From Nothophaeocryptopus gaeumannii (lineage: Eukaryota; Ascomycota; Dothideomycetes; Mycosphaerellales; Mycosphaerellaceae), in contig JASISA010000010.1 in the NCBI GenBank assembly GCA_031771865.1, positions 868,001 to 932,000 of the forward strand: a stretch of DNA of 64,000 bases, given 5' to 3'. Below the pieces are notes generated by a model. It saw only the letters and a program-made list of their open reading frames with translations. It was not told where the DNA came from and searched no databases. Positions 23,046 to 34,400 of this stretch are shown here, piece by piece. A program made the translations under genes and the position numbers. Position 1 is the first letter of the stretch; the number at the start of each line of letters is the position of its first letter.

Positions 23046-25043
23046 ATGTCAGCTTGTCAACGCAATATGGCCAACAGTTATCATCGTCAGGACTCTATAC
23101 CCAAAAGTCCACCGAAAGAGCCGTCTAATTGTGGCTCCGGCCTGGGTGAGAATACAATCTCAGTCTCCCTCAGCGGCTTGACCTCCCTGAACGAGACGCC
23201 AGCCTCACAAGCTGGCAACCCAGGTCCGGAGCTAGAGCAAAAGGTCAACAAGAAAGTTGTCGTGGTCGGGGCTGGCATCTCTGGTCTGAGAGCGGCCTCT
23301 GTTCTTCAGCGTCATGGCGTGGACGTTACCGTTCTAGAAGGACGGAACCGCGTCGGAGGCCGAATCCATACCACCAGGACGGACAAAGGCATTCCCCGGG
23401 ACATCGGTTAGTACTCGCAATGCAAACTTGTAGCTGCTACTGAGCTGCAGACCTGCGCGGGTCCGTTGCTAGCCGCATGGCTTCTTCACCTCCAGGGAAG
23501 TTTCTTCTCTTGCTAACTCACAATACTCAAGGTGCGGCCTGGTTGCACGAAACAAGCCAGAACAAACTTGTAAAACTCATCTCCAAACTCAAACTTGACT
23601 ATTACTACGATGACGGTTTGCCGCTCTACTACACAGAGCAAGGTCGTGCTGGTGCCCAGTTCAAAGCGAAGAAGGTCGCCGACGAGGCTGCCGATCACAT
23701 CGAATGGTTTTACGAGACCAACCCAGACGCGCCAGATCGATCGGCCTCAGATTTTGTGAACTCTTTCATGGAACAGCATGAGCTGGTGACTGAAGATGAG
23801 AGGCTCTGGGCTCCCCAGGCCTTTAAAGAAGTAGAACTTTGGATCGGAACCTCGACCGAACTCGCCAGCGCCAAGCACCTTTCCTACTTCATCACCGAAC
23901 GCAACTTGTACGTTGAGCCGCCCAGGACATGTCAGCGCCGGCTGGACTGTCATTACGTAGAGTGCGGTAGGCCTGTGTCTGATGAGACCGAGTGAGCTTG
24001 TGCATGACAGACGCAACGAGGGAGCTCCATGCCCTTTGCTATGTGGCTCACTCGACTCACGCCCAGAGACTCTTGCGCATAATGATGCGTGCCAGTTAGC
24101 GCTGGCTGTTACTTTCTTGAACATGCTCAGACTGATACGCTGACACGCCAAAAGGTACATGCTCGGAGGCTACGACGCGATCGTCAAATGGACCGCCAAT
24201 TCTTTGAAGCCGGACACTGTCCGCCTCAACAATACTGTCGACAAGATCGACTGGAGTGACGATGGCTCTGAAGCCTGTGTCGTCGAGTATCACGACCCGG
24301 AAGGCAACTTGATGACCGTCGACGCCGATGCAGTGGTCTCAACCCTTCCGCTCGGTGTATTGAGGCGCGGTCTTGTGTCTTTCGAACCAAAGCTGCCAAA
24401 GGACACGCAGATCGGCATCAATCGATTCTCTTACGGCGCCCTTGGGAAGATCTTCTTCGAGTTCGCCGACATTTTCTGGTCCAAGGATAATGATCAGTTC
24501 ATGTACTTTCCGACCCCACCGGCCTTGGATGGGGACATGTACTCAACCTCGGCTAGCTCGAGCAGTAGCCATATGGAAGAGGACAATATCCTTAACTACG
24601 CGACCGTGACGATCAACCTCTGGATCATGAATGGCAGCAAAGAGCTCTGCGTTCAGATTGCTGAGCCGTTGACGCAGCGCATTGAAGCCATGCCCAACAA
24701 GAGACAGATCTACAGATTCTTCGAGCCTCTGTTCAAGCTGTACCGTACGGAGCCATACAAGTCCCTACCTGCGCTGGTCAACGTCGAGACCACCCACTGG
24801 ACTCAGGATCCGCTTGCTGGCTTTGGATCATACTCCGCGGACAAAGTCGGCGATGAGCCTTACTTGCTCATGGACGCGCTTGAGAAGCATAAGGGTTCTC
24901 GCCTGCAGTTTGCCGGCGAGCACTGCACCATGGTGGCCAATGGCTGTGTTCATGGAGCCTTTGCCACTGGTGAGACGTCCGCCAAGAACTTACTCAACAC
25001 TTTCGACATCAAATACGACGGAGGCGATATTGTCAGCATTTAA
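23046..25043 (+). CDS. Flavin-containing amine oxidase (polyamine oxidase-like)
   Basis: Three exons: 23046-23406, 23532-23907, 24155-25043, about 541 aa, all junctions in frame (GTTAGT, then a GTACGT donor). The FAD-binding Rossmann motif VVVGAGISGLRAA is at about residue 72-84, followed by LEGRNRVGGRI (the GG doublet binding the pyrophosphate). The exon 1-2 join yields RDIGAAWLH, the family's D-x-G-A-x-W-x-H block. The C-terminal FAD site reads FAGEHCTMVANGCVHGAFAT. Such enzymes oxidise spermine, spermidine or related amines, yielding an aldehyde and hydrogen peroxide. No peroxisomal C-terminal signal is seen (ends IVSI). An upstream in-frame ATG at 22893 would add 51 residues. Confidence 0.8.
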
Positions 25044-25509
25044 GGGGGCGTATCAGCGTTGGTGCTTTTGGAGTTGACCTTTACCAAACTAACGAACAGA
25101 AACCAAGTAACGAAACAGATGACTTCGCATTTGTGTTTTCACAGTACTGCTGATGGCATTTAGTTTAGCGAAGTAGCCACATCATATGACTCGAGCGTGC
25201 GAAGCGTCTCCTTTGCGCCGCACCACAACCTCTCTTCCCTCGGCGTCATGCTTCCATGACGTTAGCTGCATTCCAGTGTCACAATCCGATTGTCACTTTA
25301 CATTCCACAGCGACTATCGAGGAGTTTCGGACGACGTCACAAAGAAACCATCTTCATGTGACAAAGAAGCAAGACCGATGCTATAGACATGATCGTTCAT
25401 GAAGAATGTACGCATGCGATTGACACCATGGTATCGCTCTTATGGCGGGCGGCGCTTGCTCACCATTTCGTGTACCCAAGGTCTCCAATAGCTGCTGACC
25501 CAAAATACC
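25044..25509. other. Intergenic; no gene seen
   Basis: 3' flank of the oxidase gene and promoter side of the CFEM gene. Only short unsupported frames. Confidence 0.4.
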
Positions 25510-26109
25510 ATGGCGCTAATCAACTGGAATTCCCTCATCACCACGGCTGCCTTCACGGCAGCCTTCCCACAAACCCGAGCCACCGAACTCCCAGAATGCG
25601 CAGCACCAGCGATAATATCTGCCTTCCAGGCCACGGAATGCAAGGTCTACGACAGCGAATGCTTCTGCTCTAAGTTCAAATTCGAGCCACCGATCACGAC
25701 GGCCATCGCCACGGATTGCAATGATGACGAACAAGCTGAGCTGCTCGACTATCTCAAGGCATACTGTGGATACTTTGCCACATCCACCTCTGCGACGACC
25801 GGGTCCAAGGCGACAACTGGAACCAGCTCGTCGGCTTCGCTGAGCACAAGGACGACAACGATTGAGAATGGAGGGGCGACTGCGACGTTGGTTGTTGTTG
25901 AGACTATTATTCCAGCAGGAAACTCGACGACAGTTGGCTCTGCTATGCCTACGTCCGGAGCTTTGGGCAATGGGATGAGTGCGAATGGTACGACCAGCAA
26001 TAATGCGACGAGTAGCGTCTACTCCACGCGTGCCCCTTCGCCATCGCCTTCGAGCACTGGTGGAGCTGAGCCGACTCTTGCATCGACGAGCACGAGGATG
26101 TGGGAATGA
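25510..26109 (+). CDS. CFEM-like secreted cell-surface protein
   Basis: 199 aa. N-terminal hydrophobic/Ala-rich leader (MALINWNSLITTAAFTAAFP) resembles a weak signal peptide. Residues about 27-86 hold a cysteine pattern like CFEM domains (LPECAAP, TECKVYDSECFCSKF, TDCNDDE, AYCGYF): the D preceding C-F-C is kept, but only six of the usual eight cysteines are present. A long Ser/Thr/Gly-rich stalk follows. CFEM proteins bind haem or act at the fungal cell wall. The annotated frame ends without a GPI tail, yet a tail-like hydrophobic stretch sits just downstream in another frame (about 26105-26167), so the true C-terminus may differ. Confidence 0.65.
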   Translation: MALINWNSLITTAAFTAAFPQTRATELPECAAPAIISAFQATECKVYDSECFCSKFKFEPPITTAIATDCNDDEQAELLDYLKAYCGYFATSTSATTGSKATTGTSSSASLSTRTTTIENGGATATLVVVETIIPAGNSTTVGSAMPTSGALGNGMSANGTTSNNATSSVYSTRAPSPSPSSTGGAEPTLASTSTRMWE

Positions 26110-26526
26110 GTATGTGTGCTCTTGCGATTGCGTTGGGGGCTGTTAGTTGGGTGTTTGCGAGTCTGTAGTCACCTAATCAAAGCGTTATCTAAATGCCGAC
26201 TAAATGTCCCATCAATATTAGCCATGCGTTACGTAAGGTGGGCTGTGGCTGAGGGCCTGACGTACTGCCATGTGAAAGGGTGAGATGTGGCCTAGAACTG
26301 CTGCAGAGGTGTTCTTTTGTGAAGGCAACGACATTCTATACACACACTCTCTCTTCTAGCTGTTGCTCTTGATTACCGTCTCAGCGCAACTTCCAGACGT
26401 TCAAGATCTACCTTCTCAAAGAGAGGCAGCGCCTGCCATCCCACCTTCCACCGCTCCGTTTCCACAGCAGCTCCACCCTCTCTCCTTCCATCACTCGTCC
26501 ACCTCGCTGCTCGGTCGCCCTCCAGC
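26110..26526. promoter_or_regulatory. SEC18 upstream region
   Basis: CT-rich leader between about 26340 and 26520 immediately before the SEC18 start, as in many highly expressed fungal genes. It also contains the possible out-of-frame GPI tail of the CFEM gene. No discrete element is claimed. Confidence 0.4.
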
Positions 26527-28890
26527 ATGTTCAACCGCGACGCCCTGTTCGGAGGGCGCAAAGGTACTCCACCCGGCCAACGCGCGCCAGTCCGCCAGCA
26601 ACCTCCCCAACCGTACGACCGCGAGCCCAAACACCACGACCAGCAACCCCGAGGAGGCAGAATGCAGCTCTCACCCTGCCCGTCACCCAAAGAATTCATC
26701 TTCTCCAATTTCTGCGCCGTAAACCCCCAAGACGTACCTCAATCCCGAGACGAGGTATACTTCCTGATTAACGGGCAGTACGTTTTGTCGGTCCGGCCAC
26801 ACCCCGCCGTTCAGAGAGGACAAATCGGCCTAAATGATTTTCAAAGAAGATGGATGCAAGTCGCGCTTACGGATATTGTGGAAGCGGAATTCTACGACCC
26901 TTTCAGACAGGGATCACAAGCGTTTTTGGGGAGTATGGATATTGAGGTTGGGTTTGCGGGTAGTAGGCCACAACAAGCTGGTCCACTGGATCAAGATGAG
27001 TTGGCAGATGCTGTGGCGAAAGTATTTGGCAATCAGATCTTCGCGCCGGGGCAGAGTTTTGGGTTGGATTTTCGAGGGCCCAAGTTGCAACTTACGGTGC
27101 GGACGGTCGATCTGGTCGATCTGGCGTCTTTGAAAGCTTCCGGGGGGACACAGCAGAGGACGGATCCTGGGGCGAGGGGGATTTTGACACCGGAGACTGC
27201 GATTAATTTCTTCAAGGATGCGAAGTCGCCTATACAGCTCAAAGGCTCGACGAAACGCGCTGCTGCCAACTCGGTCGTCCGACCGGACTTCAAGTTCGAG
27301 GATATGGGGATTGGTGGGTTGGACAAGGAGTTCAGCGATATCTTTAGACGAGCGTTTGCATCACGTATTTTTCCACCTAGTCTGGCGGAGAAGCTTGGTA
27401 TTCAGCATGTGCGCGGTATACTACTCTACGGACCGCCTGGAACGGGAAAGACGCTTATTGCGAGGCAAATTGGCAAGATGTTGAATGCGAGAGAGCCAAA
27501 GGTCATCAATGGACCTGAGGTGTTGAATAAGTACGTCGGTCAGTCAGAAGAAAACATTCGAAAGCTCTTTGCGGACGCCGAGAAGGAGCAAAAGGAGAAG
27601 GGAGATGAGTCTGGGCTGCACATCATCATCTTCGACGAACTGGATGCTGTGTGCAAGCAGCGTGGCTCTGGAGCTGGTGGCGGTACTGGAGTTGGCGACA
27701 GTGTTGTCAACCAGCTGCTCTCGAAACTGGACGGTGTGGAACAACTGAACAACATACTCCTCATTGGCATGACCAATCGAAAGGATATGATAGATGAGGC
27801 TCTCCTTCGTTCTGGACGTCTGGAAGTCCATATGGAGATCAGTCTACCAGACGAGCCTGGCCGAAAGCAGATTCTCAAGATCCATACGACCAAGATGCGA
27901 GATAATGGCAAGCTGGGAAGCGACGTAGATCTCGCCGAGCTGGCCAGGCTGACTCGCAACTTCTCTGGTGCTGAAATCAGCGGTTTGGTGAAATCGGCCA
28001 GCAGTTTTGCGTTGCAGCGACACATCAAGGGTGGTACTGTCGCAGCTCTATCAGACGACATCAACGACATGCAAATTTTCATGAAAGACTTCCTTGGCGC
28101 TTTGGAGGAAGTCAAGCCTCTATTTGGTGTCAACGAAGAGGCCCTGGAGGATTGTGTGGAAGGTGGAATCATACATTATGGCCCTACAGTCGACAAGATT
28201 CTCAAAGACGGCGCTCGCTTCGTTGATCAGGTCAGGGACGGCCCCACCAGATTGCTCTCTGTGGTACTCCACGGACCTCCAGGTTCGGGGAAGACAGCAC
28301 TGGCGGCTCAGATCGCAATCAACTCAGGCTTCCCATTCATCAAGCTCGTGGAACCTGTCGACATGGCCGGCATGAACGAGATTCAAAAGATCCAGCATCT
28401 GAGCAAAGTCTTCACCGACGCCTACAAATCTCCTCTCAACGCCCTCGTCCTAGACAATATCGAACTGATGGTCGACTGGGTCCCCGTCGGTCCACGATTT
28501 TCCTCCGCTGTCCTCGCAGCAATCAAAGGATTAATCGATAAACGCCCACCAAAAGGTCGTCCCCTCCTCATCCTAGCAACGACATCCGAACGAACCGTTC
28601 TCCAACAACTACAGCTCCGCTTCAAAGCCCAAATCGCAGTCCCTGCGCTTCAAACTCGACAAGAATTGGCGAATGTTATGCAGGAGACGGGGCAATTCGA
28701 TCAACAGAGTATCCAACGAGTTATCGGGGAAATTGAGCAGACGACGGGGAGTAAGAGAATTGGTGTGGGTATTCAGCAGATACTCATGGCGGTGGAGAAT
28801 GCCAAGAAGGATCAGGATCGCGCGGGACATTTTGCGGAGATTATGTGTGAGGAGGTCGCGAATGCTGCGACGGGCTCTCAGGATTTGTGA
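26527..28890 (+). CDS. SEC18: Vesicular-fusion AAA ATPase Sec18/NSF
   Basis: Single exon, 787 aa, close to the usual fungal length. Residues 1-50 are a Pro/Gln-rich leader; 50-200 the N domain that binds alpha-SNAP. D1 has Walker A GPPGTGKT at 302-309 and Walker B IIIFDELD around 366-373, with TNRKDMIDEALLRSGR as the second region of homology and arginine fingers. D2 has Walker A GPPGSGKT at 583-590 and a degenerate Walker B (LVLDNIE), as expected for the hexamer-stabilising ring. The enzyme disassembles cis-SNARE complexes after membrane fusion throughout the secretory pathway. All key residues are intact; this is an essential housekeeping gene and anchors the window as normal nuclear DNA. 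Confidence 0.95.
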   Translation: MFNRDALFGGRKGTPPGQRAPVRQQPPQPYDREPKHHDQQPRGGRMQLSPCPSPKEFIFSNFCAVNPQDVPQSRDEVYFLINGQYVLSVRPHPAVQRGQIGLNDFQRRWMQVALTDIVEAEFYDPFRQGSQAFLGSMDIEVGFAGSRPQQAGPLDQDELADAVAKVFGNQIFAPGQSFGLDFRGPKLQLTVRTVDLVDLASLKASGGTQQRTDPGARGILTPETAINFFKDAKSPIQLKGSTKRAAANSVVRPDFKFEDMGIGGLDKEFSDIFRRAFASRIFPPSLAEKLGIQHVRGILLYGPPGTGKTLIARQIGKMLNAREPKVINGPEVLNKYVGQSEENIRKLFADAEKEQKEKGDESGLHIIIFDELDAVCKQRGSGAGGGTGVGDSVVNQLLSKLDGVEQLNNILLIGMTNRKDMIDEALLRSGRLEVHMEISLPDEPGRKQILKIHTTKMRDNGKLGSDVDLAELARLTRNFSGAEISGLVKSASSFALQRHIKGGTVAALSDDINDMQIFMKDFLGALEEVKPLFGVNEEALEDCVEGGIIHYGPTVDKILKDGARFVDQVRDGPTRLLSVVLHGPPGSGKTALAAQIAINSGFPFIKLVEPVDMAGMNEIQKIQHLSKVFTDAYKSPLNALVLDNIELMVDWVPVGPRFSSAVLAAIKGLIDKRPPKGRPLLILATTSERTVLQQLQLRFKAQIAVPALQTRQELANVMQETGQFDQQSIQRVIGEIEQTTGSKRIGVGIQQILMAVENAKKDQDRAGHFAEIMCEEVANAATGSQDL

Positions 28891-28979
28891 GAGGGAGTGA
28901 GGCGTGGATTAGAACTCCGGGTATAGATCTCGCGAGTTCAAAATAGAGAGCACGGCTCGAGATGCTGGTTCGATTATAG

Positions 28980-30284
28980 CTATTTACCGTAGTTCTTCGC
29001 CTGATCCGGCGTCAAAAGGCTGAGATATGTTGGTATCAGATCTGCTGGCTCCTCGTAAAAATCAAACATCATAATGCCCAACCGTTTGCCTTGAAGGGTC
29101 TTCAGGTAAGGTAGGAGTTGTTGATTCACGCCTCCCTTCGGTGTCAACGTCCCGTTTCCCAAAGCCTGGATCTCCGGTGTATCAGGCGGTTGGTTGGGCG
29201 TATTCGTACTTGATGCGAATCCCCAGAATAGGTTGTCTGGGTACGAAGTGGCTGCTTTTCGGAGGTGTGCCTCGGTAGCGTTGAGTTTCCACTGAATGTT
29301 CTCGACTGCGCTGGAACCGGAGGGTGTTCGGGGGTTATAGTAGTCCTCGATGTAAGCCGTCGCACCGGATGTCGTATTGTAGACAAGGGTGATGTTGGGT
29401 CCGTTGTCTGTCCAGTTGTTGGGGGAGAAGTGCAGACCTGGGATGCTGCTCTCGAAAGAAGCGGAGAGGAGGTCCAGGTCGAAACGACGAAGAAGGGTTA
29501 TTTTGCCGCGCGCTTCGCCGAGCGTTCCCAATGCGCCTTTTGTTTGTAGGATGTACTCCTTCGCAGCTGGTGAAGTGAGAGCATGGTATAACATCAGCTG
29601 AGTGCCCATGTCATCATTGCCACCCTCATGCTGGAAGGAGAGGAACAGAGCCTCGCTGGCATGGTTGTCCAGCCAGTTGTAGAACGCGAATAGAACGTCA
29701 TTCACGGTTGCCGTTTCCGACTGCAGCGCATCGCCATGCCAGAAGACTAGAGTCGTCTTCGTCACGTCGAATGCGTACCTCAAGTCGAAGACACGGATTC
29801 CGGCCTCAAGCATATGGGCGATGGAGCTATTTTGACATCTGTAGTAGGATGCGGGTGCGACGCTGAGGTTGCCAATCTTGTCAACATAGTCCAGAGAGTC
29901 CTGGGTCGCTGTAGAATAATTCCACGTCGCAGCATCGTGTGTTCCTGGAATGTTCATGTGCACAAGACGCGTATCATCGTGATATGCCTTCATCCACGTC
30001 GCTGTCGAGGCTTCTGTTTGAACGCCAATAGCTCCAAAGATCGGATTGCCATCAGAGAGTACTTTCTGCAAGGCCAGCTGCGCAAGAGGGGTCCCAGATC
30101 CCTTGCTGGCGTGCGAAGATGTTTTGGGAAATGCGAGAGTAGGTTGGCTGAAACTAGCGAGAGCCGCTAGAGTGATGAGGAGGATGGCCAGCGTCGCGAA
30201 GACAAAAAGCGCCCTGCGCCCGGATGTGATGGAGGTGGATGTAGAGGTGAACATTTCCAAGCCATTGCGATGCCCGCTATGCAT
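28980..30284 (-). CDS. PLC-like phosphodiesterase (PI-PLC X domain), membrane-anchored or secreted
   Basis: 434 aa from ATG 30284 (MHSGHRNGLEMFTS); the frame is open upstream but without ATG. Residues about 25-45 form one hydrophobic segment (RRALFVFATLAILLITLAAL) after basic residues, consistent with a signal anchor. The catalytic His pair of PLC-like phosphodiesterases is present: IPGTHDAATW (His about 116) and LVFWHGDAL (His about 183), with AGIRVFDLRYAF between. There are several N-x-S/T sites. The TIM-barrel fold cleaves phosphodiester head groups; fungal relatives are poorly characterised and lack calcium-binding domains. It is convergent with SEC18, with about 90 nt between stops. Confidence 0.82.
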   Translation of the reverse strand: MHSGHRNGLEMFTSTSTSITSGRRALFVFATLAILLITLAALASFSQPTLAFPKTSSHASKGSGTPLAQLALQKVLSDGNPIFGAIGVQTEASTATWMKAYHDDTRLVHMNIPGTHDAATWNYSTATQDSLDYVDKIGNLSVAPASYYRCQNSSIAHMLEAGIRVFDLRYAFDVTKTTLVFWHGDALQSETATVNDVLFAFYNWLDNHASEALFLSFQHEGGNDDMGTQLMLYHALTSPAAKEYILQTKGALGTLGEARGKITLLRRFDLDLLSASFESSIPGLHFSPNNWTDNGPNITLVYNTTSGATAYIEDYYNPRTPSGSSAVENIQWKLNATEAHLRKAATSYPDNLFWGFASSTNTPNQPPDTPEIQALGNGTLTPKGGVNQQLLPYLKTLQGKRLGIMMFDFYEEPADLIPTYLSLLTPDQAKNYGK

Positions 30285-31401
30285 CGAGCGGCGTCCTATT
30301 CGTCCCGAGGTAGAGAATAGATCTGCAGTTGAAGTGATGTTGATGGCGGAAGTGGCTGACTTCACGTGGGTAAAGTTTGACAAGACGATTGGAGGTCTTG
30401 GCTTTGGAGAGTGACGTTGGCTGGCTCCATCGCCATCGCGACTCTCGCACGGAAAGACGCGTGCGGATTCGGCATGTGGACGACAAAGGAGAACGGTCCG
30501 ATGGACGGTATCCAGCCATAGCGCCGTAGTTCTTAACCATGACAGCCGAGACCATTTTGTTGCGCCTCTTCAGCTTCAGCCATACGGAATGGGCGCAGAT
30601 GGCTGCTCAGCTCAGTAGAAGGCCCTTTCAGTACGCATCAGAATGGCAGGAGCAGGACCGGCCTCTATACGGTGTCTGGAGGAACAGAGAATCGCAAGAT
30701 ATCCATAACCTACACCTTCTCGGATGTTGATGAGGCATGACGAGTTGTGGACAATCACTCGGTCGCACCAGCCTTACCACCACCTCGCCGTCGCCCATCA
30801 GCTGCCGACGCCAAGGGCAGCAACAAGCTCATGTCAAGCATCTACTAACAAGGTACCTAGGTAGGTTAGAGGTGCGAGGTGCAAGGAGACGGCGCGGCGG
30901 GAAGCTCGTGCTACCCCTTTTAGTTTCTACGGCGCTTCTCGTTGGCTGCTTGGAGGAGGAGTGACGGGACTGCGTGGGCGGCAGATGGAGTGATTGACTG
31001 GTTACTGCTGGGTACAACTACTGTACGCAGGATCGCGAGTCGCGAGGAAACCGGAGTGTGCGCTTTACGTTCATCTGCGGCCGGCCCGGACATGATGGAC
31101 AGATAGACTGAGCAGATAAGACTGACGAGAAGGACGAGGCTAGTGGAACGGAGAGATTGACATCACTTTTGTTTGCGATTGCTTCGAATGGCTTTCGCAC
31201 GAGAAAGAATCGCGTCAAGGCTGTTTGGTTCGGTAGACTGGATAGAAGGCATAATGCAGAGGCTTTGACACCAGAAATTGACAAACACGTTTCGAACTCT
31301 AATTTCTTACAATGCATGTGTACATCTCTCGCGACTCCCAGTGCAGATATTACGATATCCAACACGGCTATGGCGGGCCAGCTCACAACTATTAACTATA
31401 C
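30285..31401. other. 1.1 kb intergenic; no supported gene
   Basis: Promoter side of the phosphodiesterase gene and 3' flank of the HR-PKS. Open frames up to 122 codons exist on both strands but have no recognised motif. Confidence 0.4.
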
Positions 31402-34400
31402 TCATATCTCGAAGCCAAGCGACTGCGAGGCGCATTTGGCAAGCTCCAACAAGCTTCCCGAATTCAACAGGTCAAAAACGTTCAACCGGACCTTCAAATA
31501 GCGAGCCATCCATGTATGAAGATCACCAGCCGACAACGAGTCGTATCCATATTCCACCAGAGACATGTCCACCCGGATTTCCTCCCGGGGAATTCCCACT
31601 CGTTGAATGCAACGATCAATCAAAGCCTCGAGGATGATCGAGTAGGCCTTCTGGCCATCTTGCGCGTCAGCGAGACGGGACGCGAAAGAGGTGCTGTTAC
31701 CATCAAGCTTTCCGTCGTCTAGGGCGGGGGCTTGGCTGATTTCGGCGTCCTCGGGGTGGAGCATGTCGAACTTGGCGTCGGTCAGGTAGCTGGTATTACC
31801 GACAGCGCTTTTCTTCCAGGGCAGGCCCGTCGGTAGCGTAGCGCCCAGGCGTCCGTGGCCATGAATTTGGTCGTCAATAGTCAAGGTCAGAAGCTCGTGG
31901 AAGTCTTTTTCGGAGAGCGCCAGATTCTCCCATCCTCTGAACCCTGCGGATTCTGTGACCTTCCCTTCCGCTACTACACCAATGTCCCTCATAATGCCGA
32001 GGTTTATCGACGTAGCCTTAAGTCCCTGCTCCTGCCGATGTTCAGCAAGGCTGTCTTGGTATGCGCAGGCTGCACCGTAGTTGGACTGCCCGAGGTTTCC
32101 TACCAAACCAACGAATGAGCTAAGGATAATAAAGAAATCCAGATCCTTCGGCGCGTGCATGTGGAGATTCCATGTACCCTGCACCTTTGGCCAAAGCGAT
32201 TGAGTCCACTCATCTGAAGTCATGCCGCCGAAGAGACCGTCGTGTAAAGCCATCGCACTTTGAATTACACCACGGATTGGCGGGCCGTGCTCCTTGTAGC
32301 GATCAAAGATGGCTTTGAGCGCATCCTGGTCGCCGACATCCGCCGCATATTTGTCCACGTGGACTCCTTGCTGCTCCAGCTCGCGCACCAGGCTCTCGGC
32401 CGGACTGCCTACCTGTATAGCTGATCGTGAGAGAAAGCAGAGACGGCGGGCTCCATGGCGAGCAAAGAGCCGTGCAATGCTACGTCCGATGCCTCCGAAT
32501 CCACCAACTAGGACGTATGATGCATCTCCATTTAAACGAAGCTTTGGAAGGACACCCGGAGCGCGGACGAAGCGAACAATTTGATCAGCCTCCCAAGTTA
32601 GGACCTGTTTTCCAGTGTGTGTCGGACCTTGCATAGCTCTCATAGCCGCACTGGCATCTGACGCCTGATGAGCTGTGACGGGCGAGACAGTTCGAGTGAT
32701 GCCACGATTCAAAAAGTCTAGTGTACCATCCAAAGCGCGACCGAGGTTGCTGTCGTTGGCTTTTATCATGTTCTCGAGGTCAAAGGTAACGAGATGCGAG
32801 TCTTTGTCCGGATCTAGCCGTAACTGCGTGTTCTTTGATAAGTCGACAAATGTCCCAAAAGGTCCTAGACATGACCAACTTTCGTAAGCCAAGTCTCCAG
32901 TTTGAGTATTGATGACCATGTCCACTCCGGCTCCTCCAGTCAGTCGTTTTATAGCCATGGCAAAGCTCGCGTCACGAGAGTAGAGTATATGGTCATGGGG
33001 AATATTGTACTCTCGCATTAGCATGTCACGCTTTGGCTCGGCGCCAACCGTCGCGAAAACTTCCATGCCTAGATGCTGCGCAATCTGAATCATCACTTGA
33101 CCCGTTCCACCCGAAGCGTTGTGAATCAGAATGCGTTTCCGGCTTGAACTCATGGGATTCGAACTCATGGGGTTTGCGATCATCATAGCATAATACGCAG
33201 TACAATGGTTGACAAGGATCGACGCTGCTTCTGTAAGCTTGATGTTCGGTGGAACGTGTCGGCATAGAGTTGCTTTGCCCCGAACCGTCCTAGCATGAGC
33301 GCCGAATGCAAACAAGACGACGACATCACCTGGATGGAAGCCGCGGACAGAGTCACCGACGCGTTCGATAACGCCCGAAGCCTCACCGCCAATTTGCGTA
33401 CGATCAAGAACGCCAGCTTGTACTAAAACATCTTTGAAATTGACACCTGAAGCTGCGACTCGTACTTCAACCTCGTCGTGTGCCAGATCTCTGGTTGAGG
33501 TGAGGGGCTCCTGAAGGACTAAGCCCTCGGCGTCTCCTGGCTGGATGCAGCTGAGGCTGGTGTAAGGATGGATGCGCTCGAGGTGATCTGTAGTATGTAG
33601 TGGAGCTTCTGGACTACAAAAGTAGCCGTTAAGTCGTCGATCAGGAACGAATCGTGGGCAGTAGAGCAGACCTGAAGGGGCCTCTACATGTTCCAGATCC
33701 CGAGGTCGAGCGCGAAGCAGTTCGGCAATCCATGCAGCTTGTTTCGGGCTTCTTCCCGCGACTGAACCGGCGAGATGTAGGGTGCGAAACTCCAGGGTGG
33801 TGGCATATTCATGGCGGATAGAGCGAGCAAAGCCTAGGACCAAAGCTCGCAATGGCCCGCTCACTCCGGTCACCCACAAGAGCACCGCAGAGCTTGAGAG
33901 AATGGACCTGAGTGCATTCAATCGCATCTCAGTCATATGGCCCAAGAAGGACTCTTCCAGTTCCAACAGCGCGATCACCCATGCACCACGAAAATCGAGG
34001 CCTGGAGAAAGTACCTCCACAGAGGCTTCTAAGTCCAAAGCTGCAAGAGCCGCTTGAATTTGCAGGGCAAAGTCTGTGGCGATAGTTCTTCTGCCGTCAC
34101 TTAATAGGATGATGATAGGTGGTGGTGACTGTATCTTTGGCGACGAATTCTGACGCAGGAAAGCCGCCATCGTTTCTTGTCGAGGAGCAGGACTGAGCTG
34201 TTCAGAAACCAAGTACTCCAGTCCAGAGTTGTCGAGCGCATCTCGGACGGCGTTCACTTGTGTGAGTGGACCCCACAAGCAGACAATGCCGCTCTCCCGA
34301 CAAGTGCGGGTGAACTTACGCACTAATTGCATTTCCTGGCTCGTGATACTGGCGCAGCAGATCGATACAACGTCGTATTCGTGCTCAATGATGCTTGAAG

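Noticed and set aside
31157..31637. Plus-strand frames near the HR-PKS 3' end
   Set aside because: Overlap the ACP-coding end on the minus strand or lie in its 3' flank without motif.
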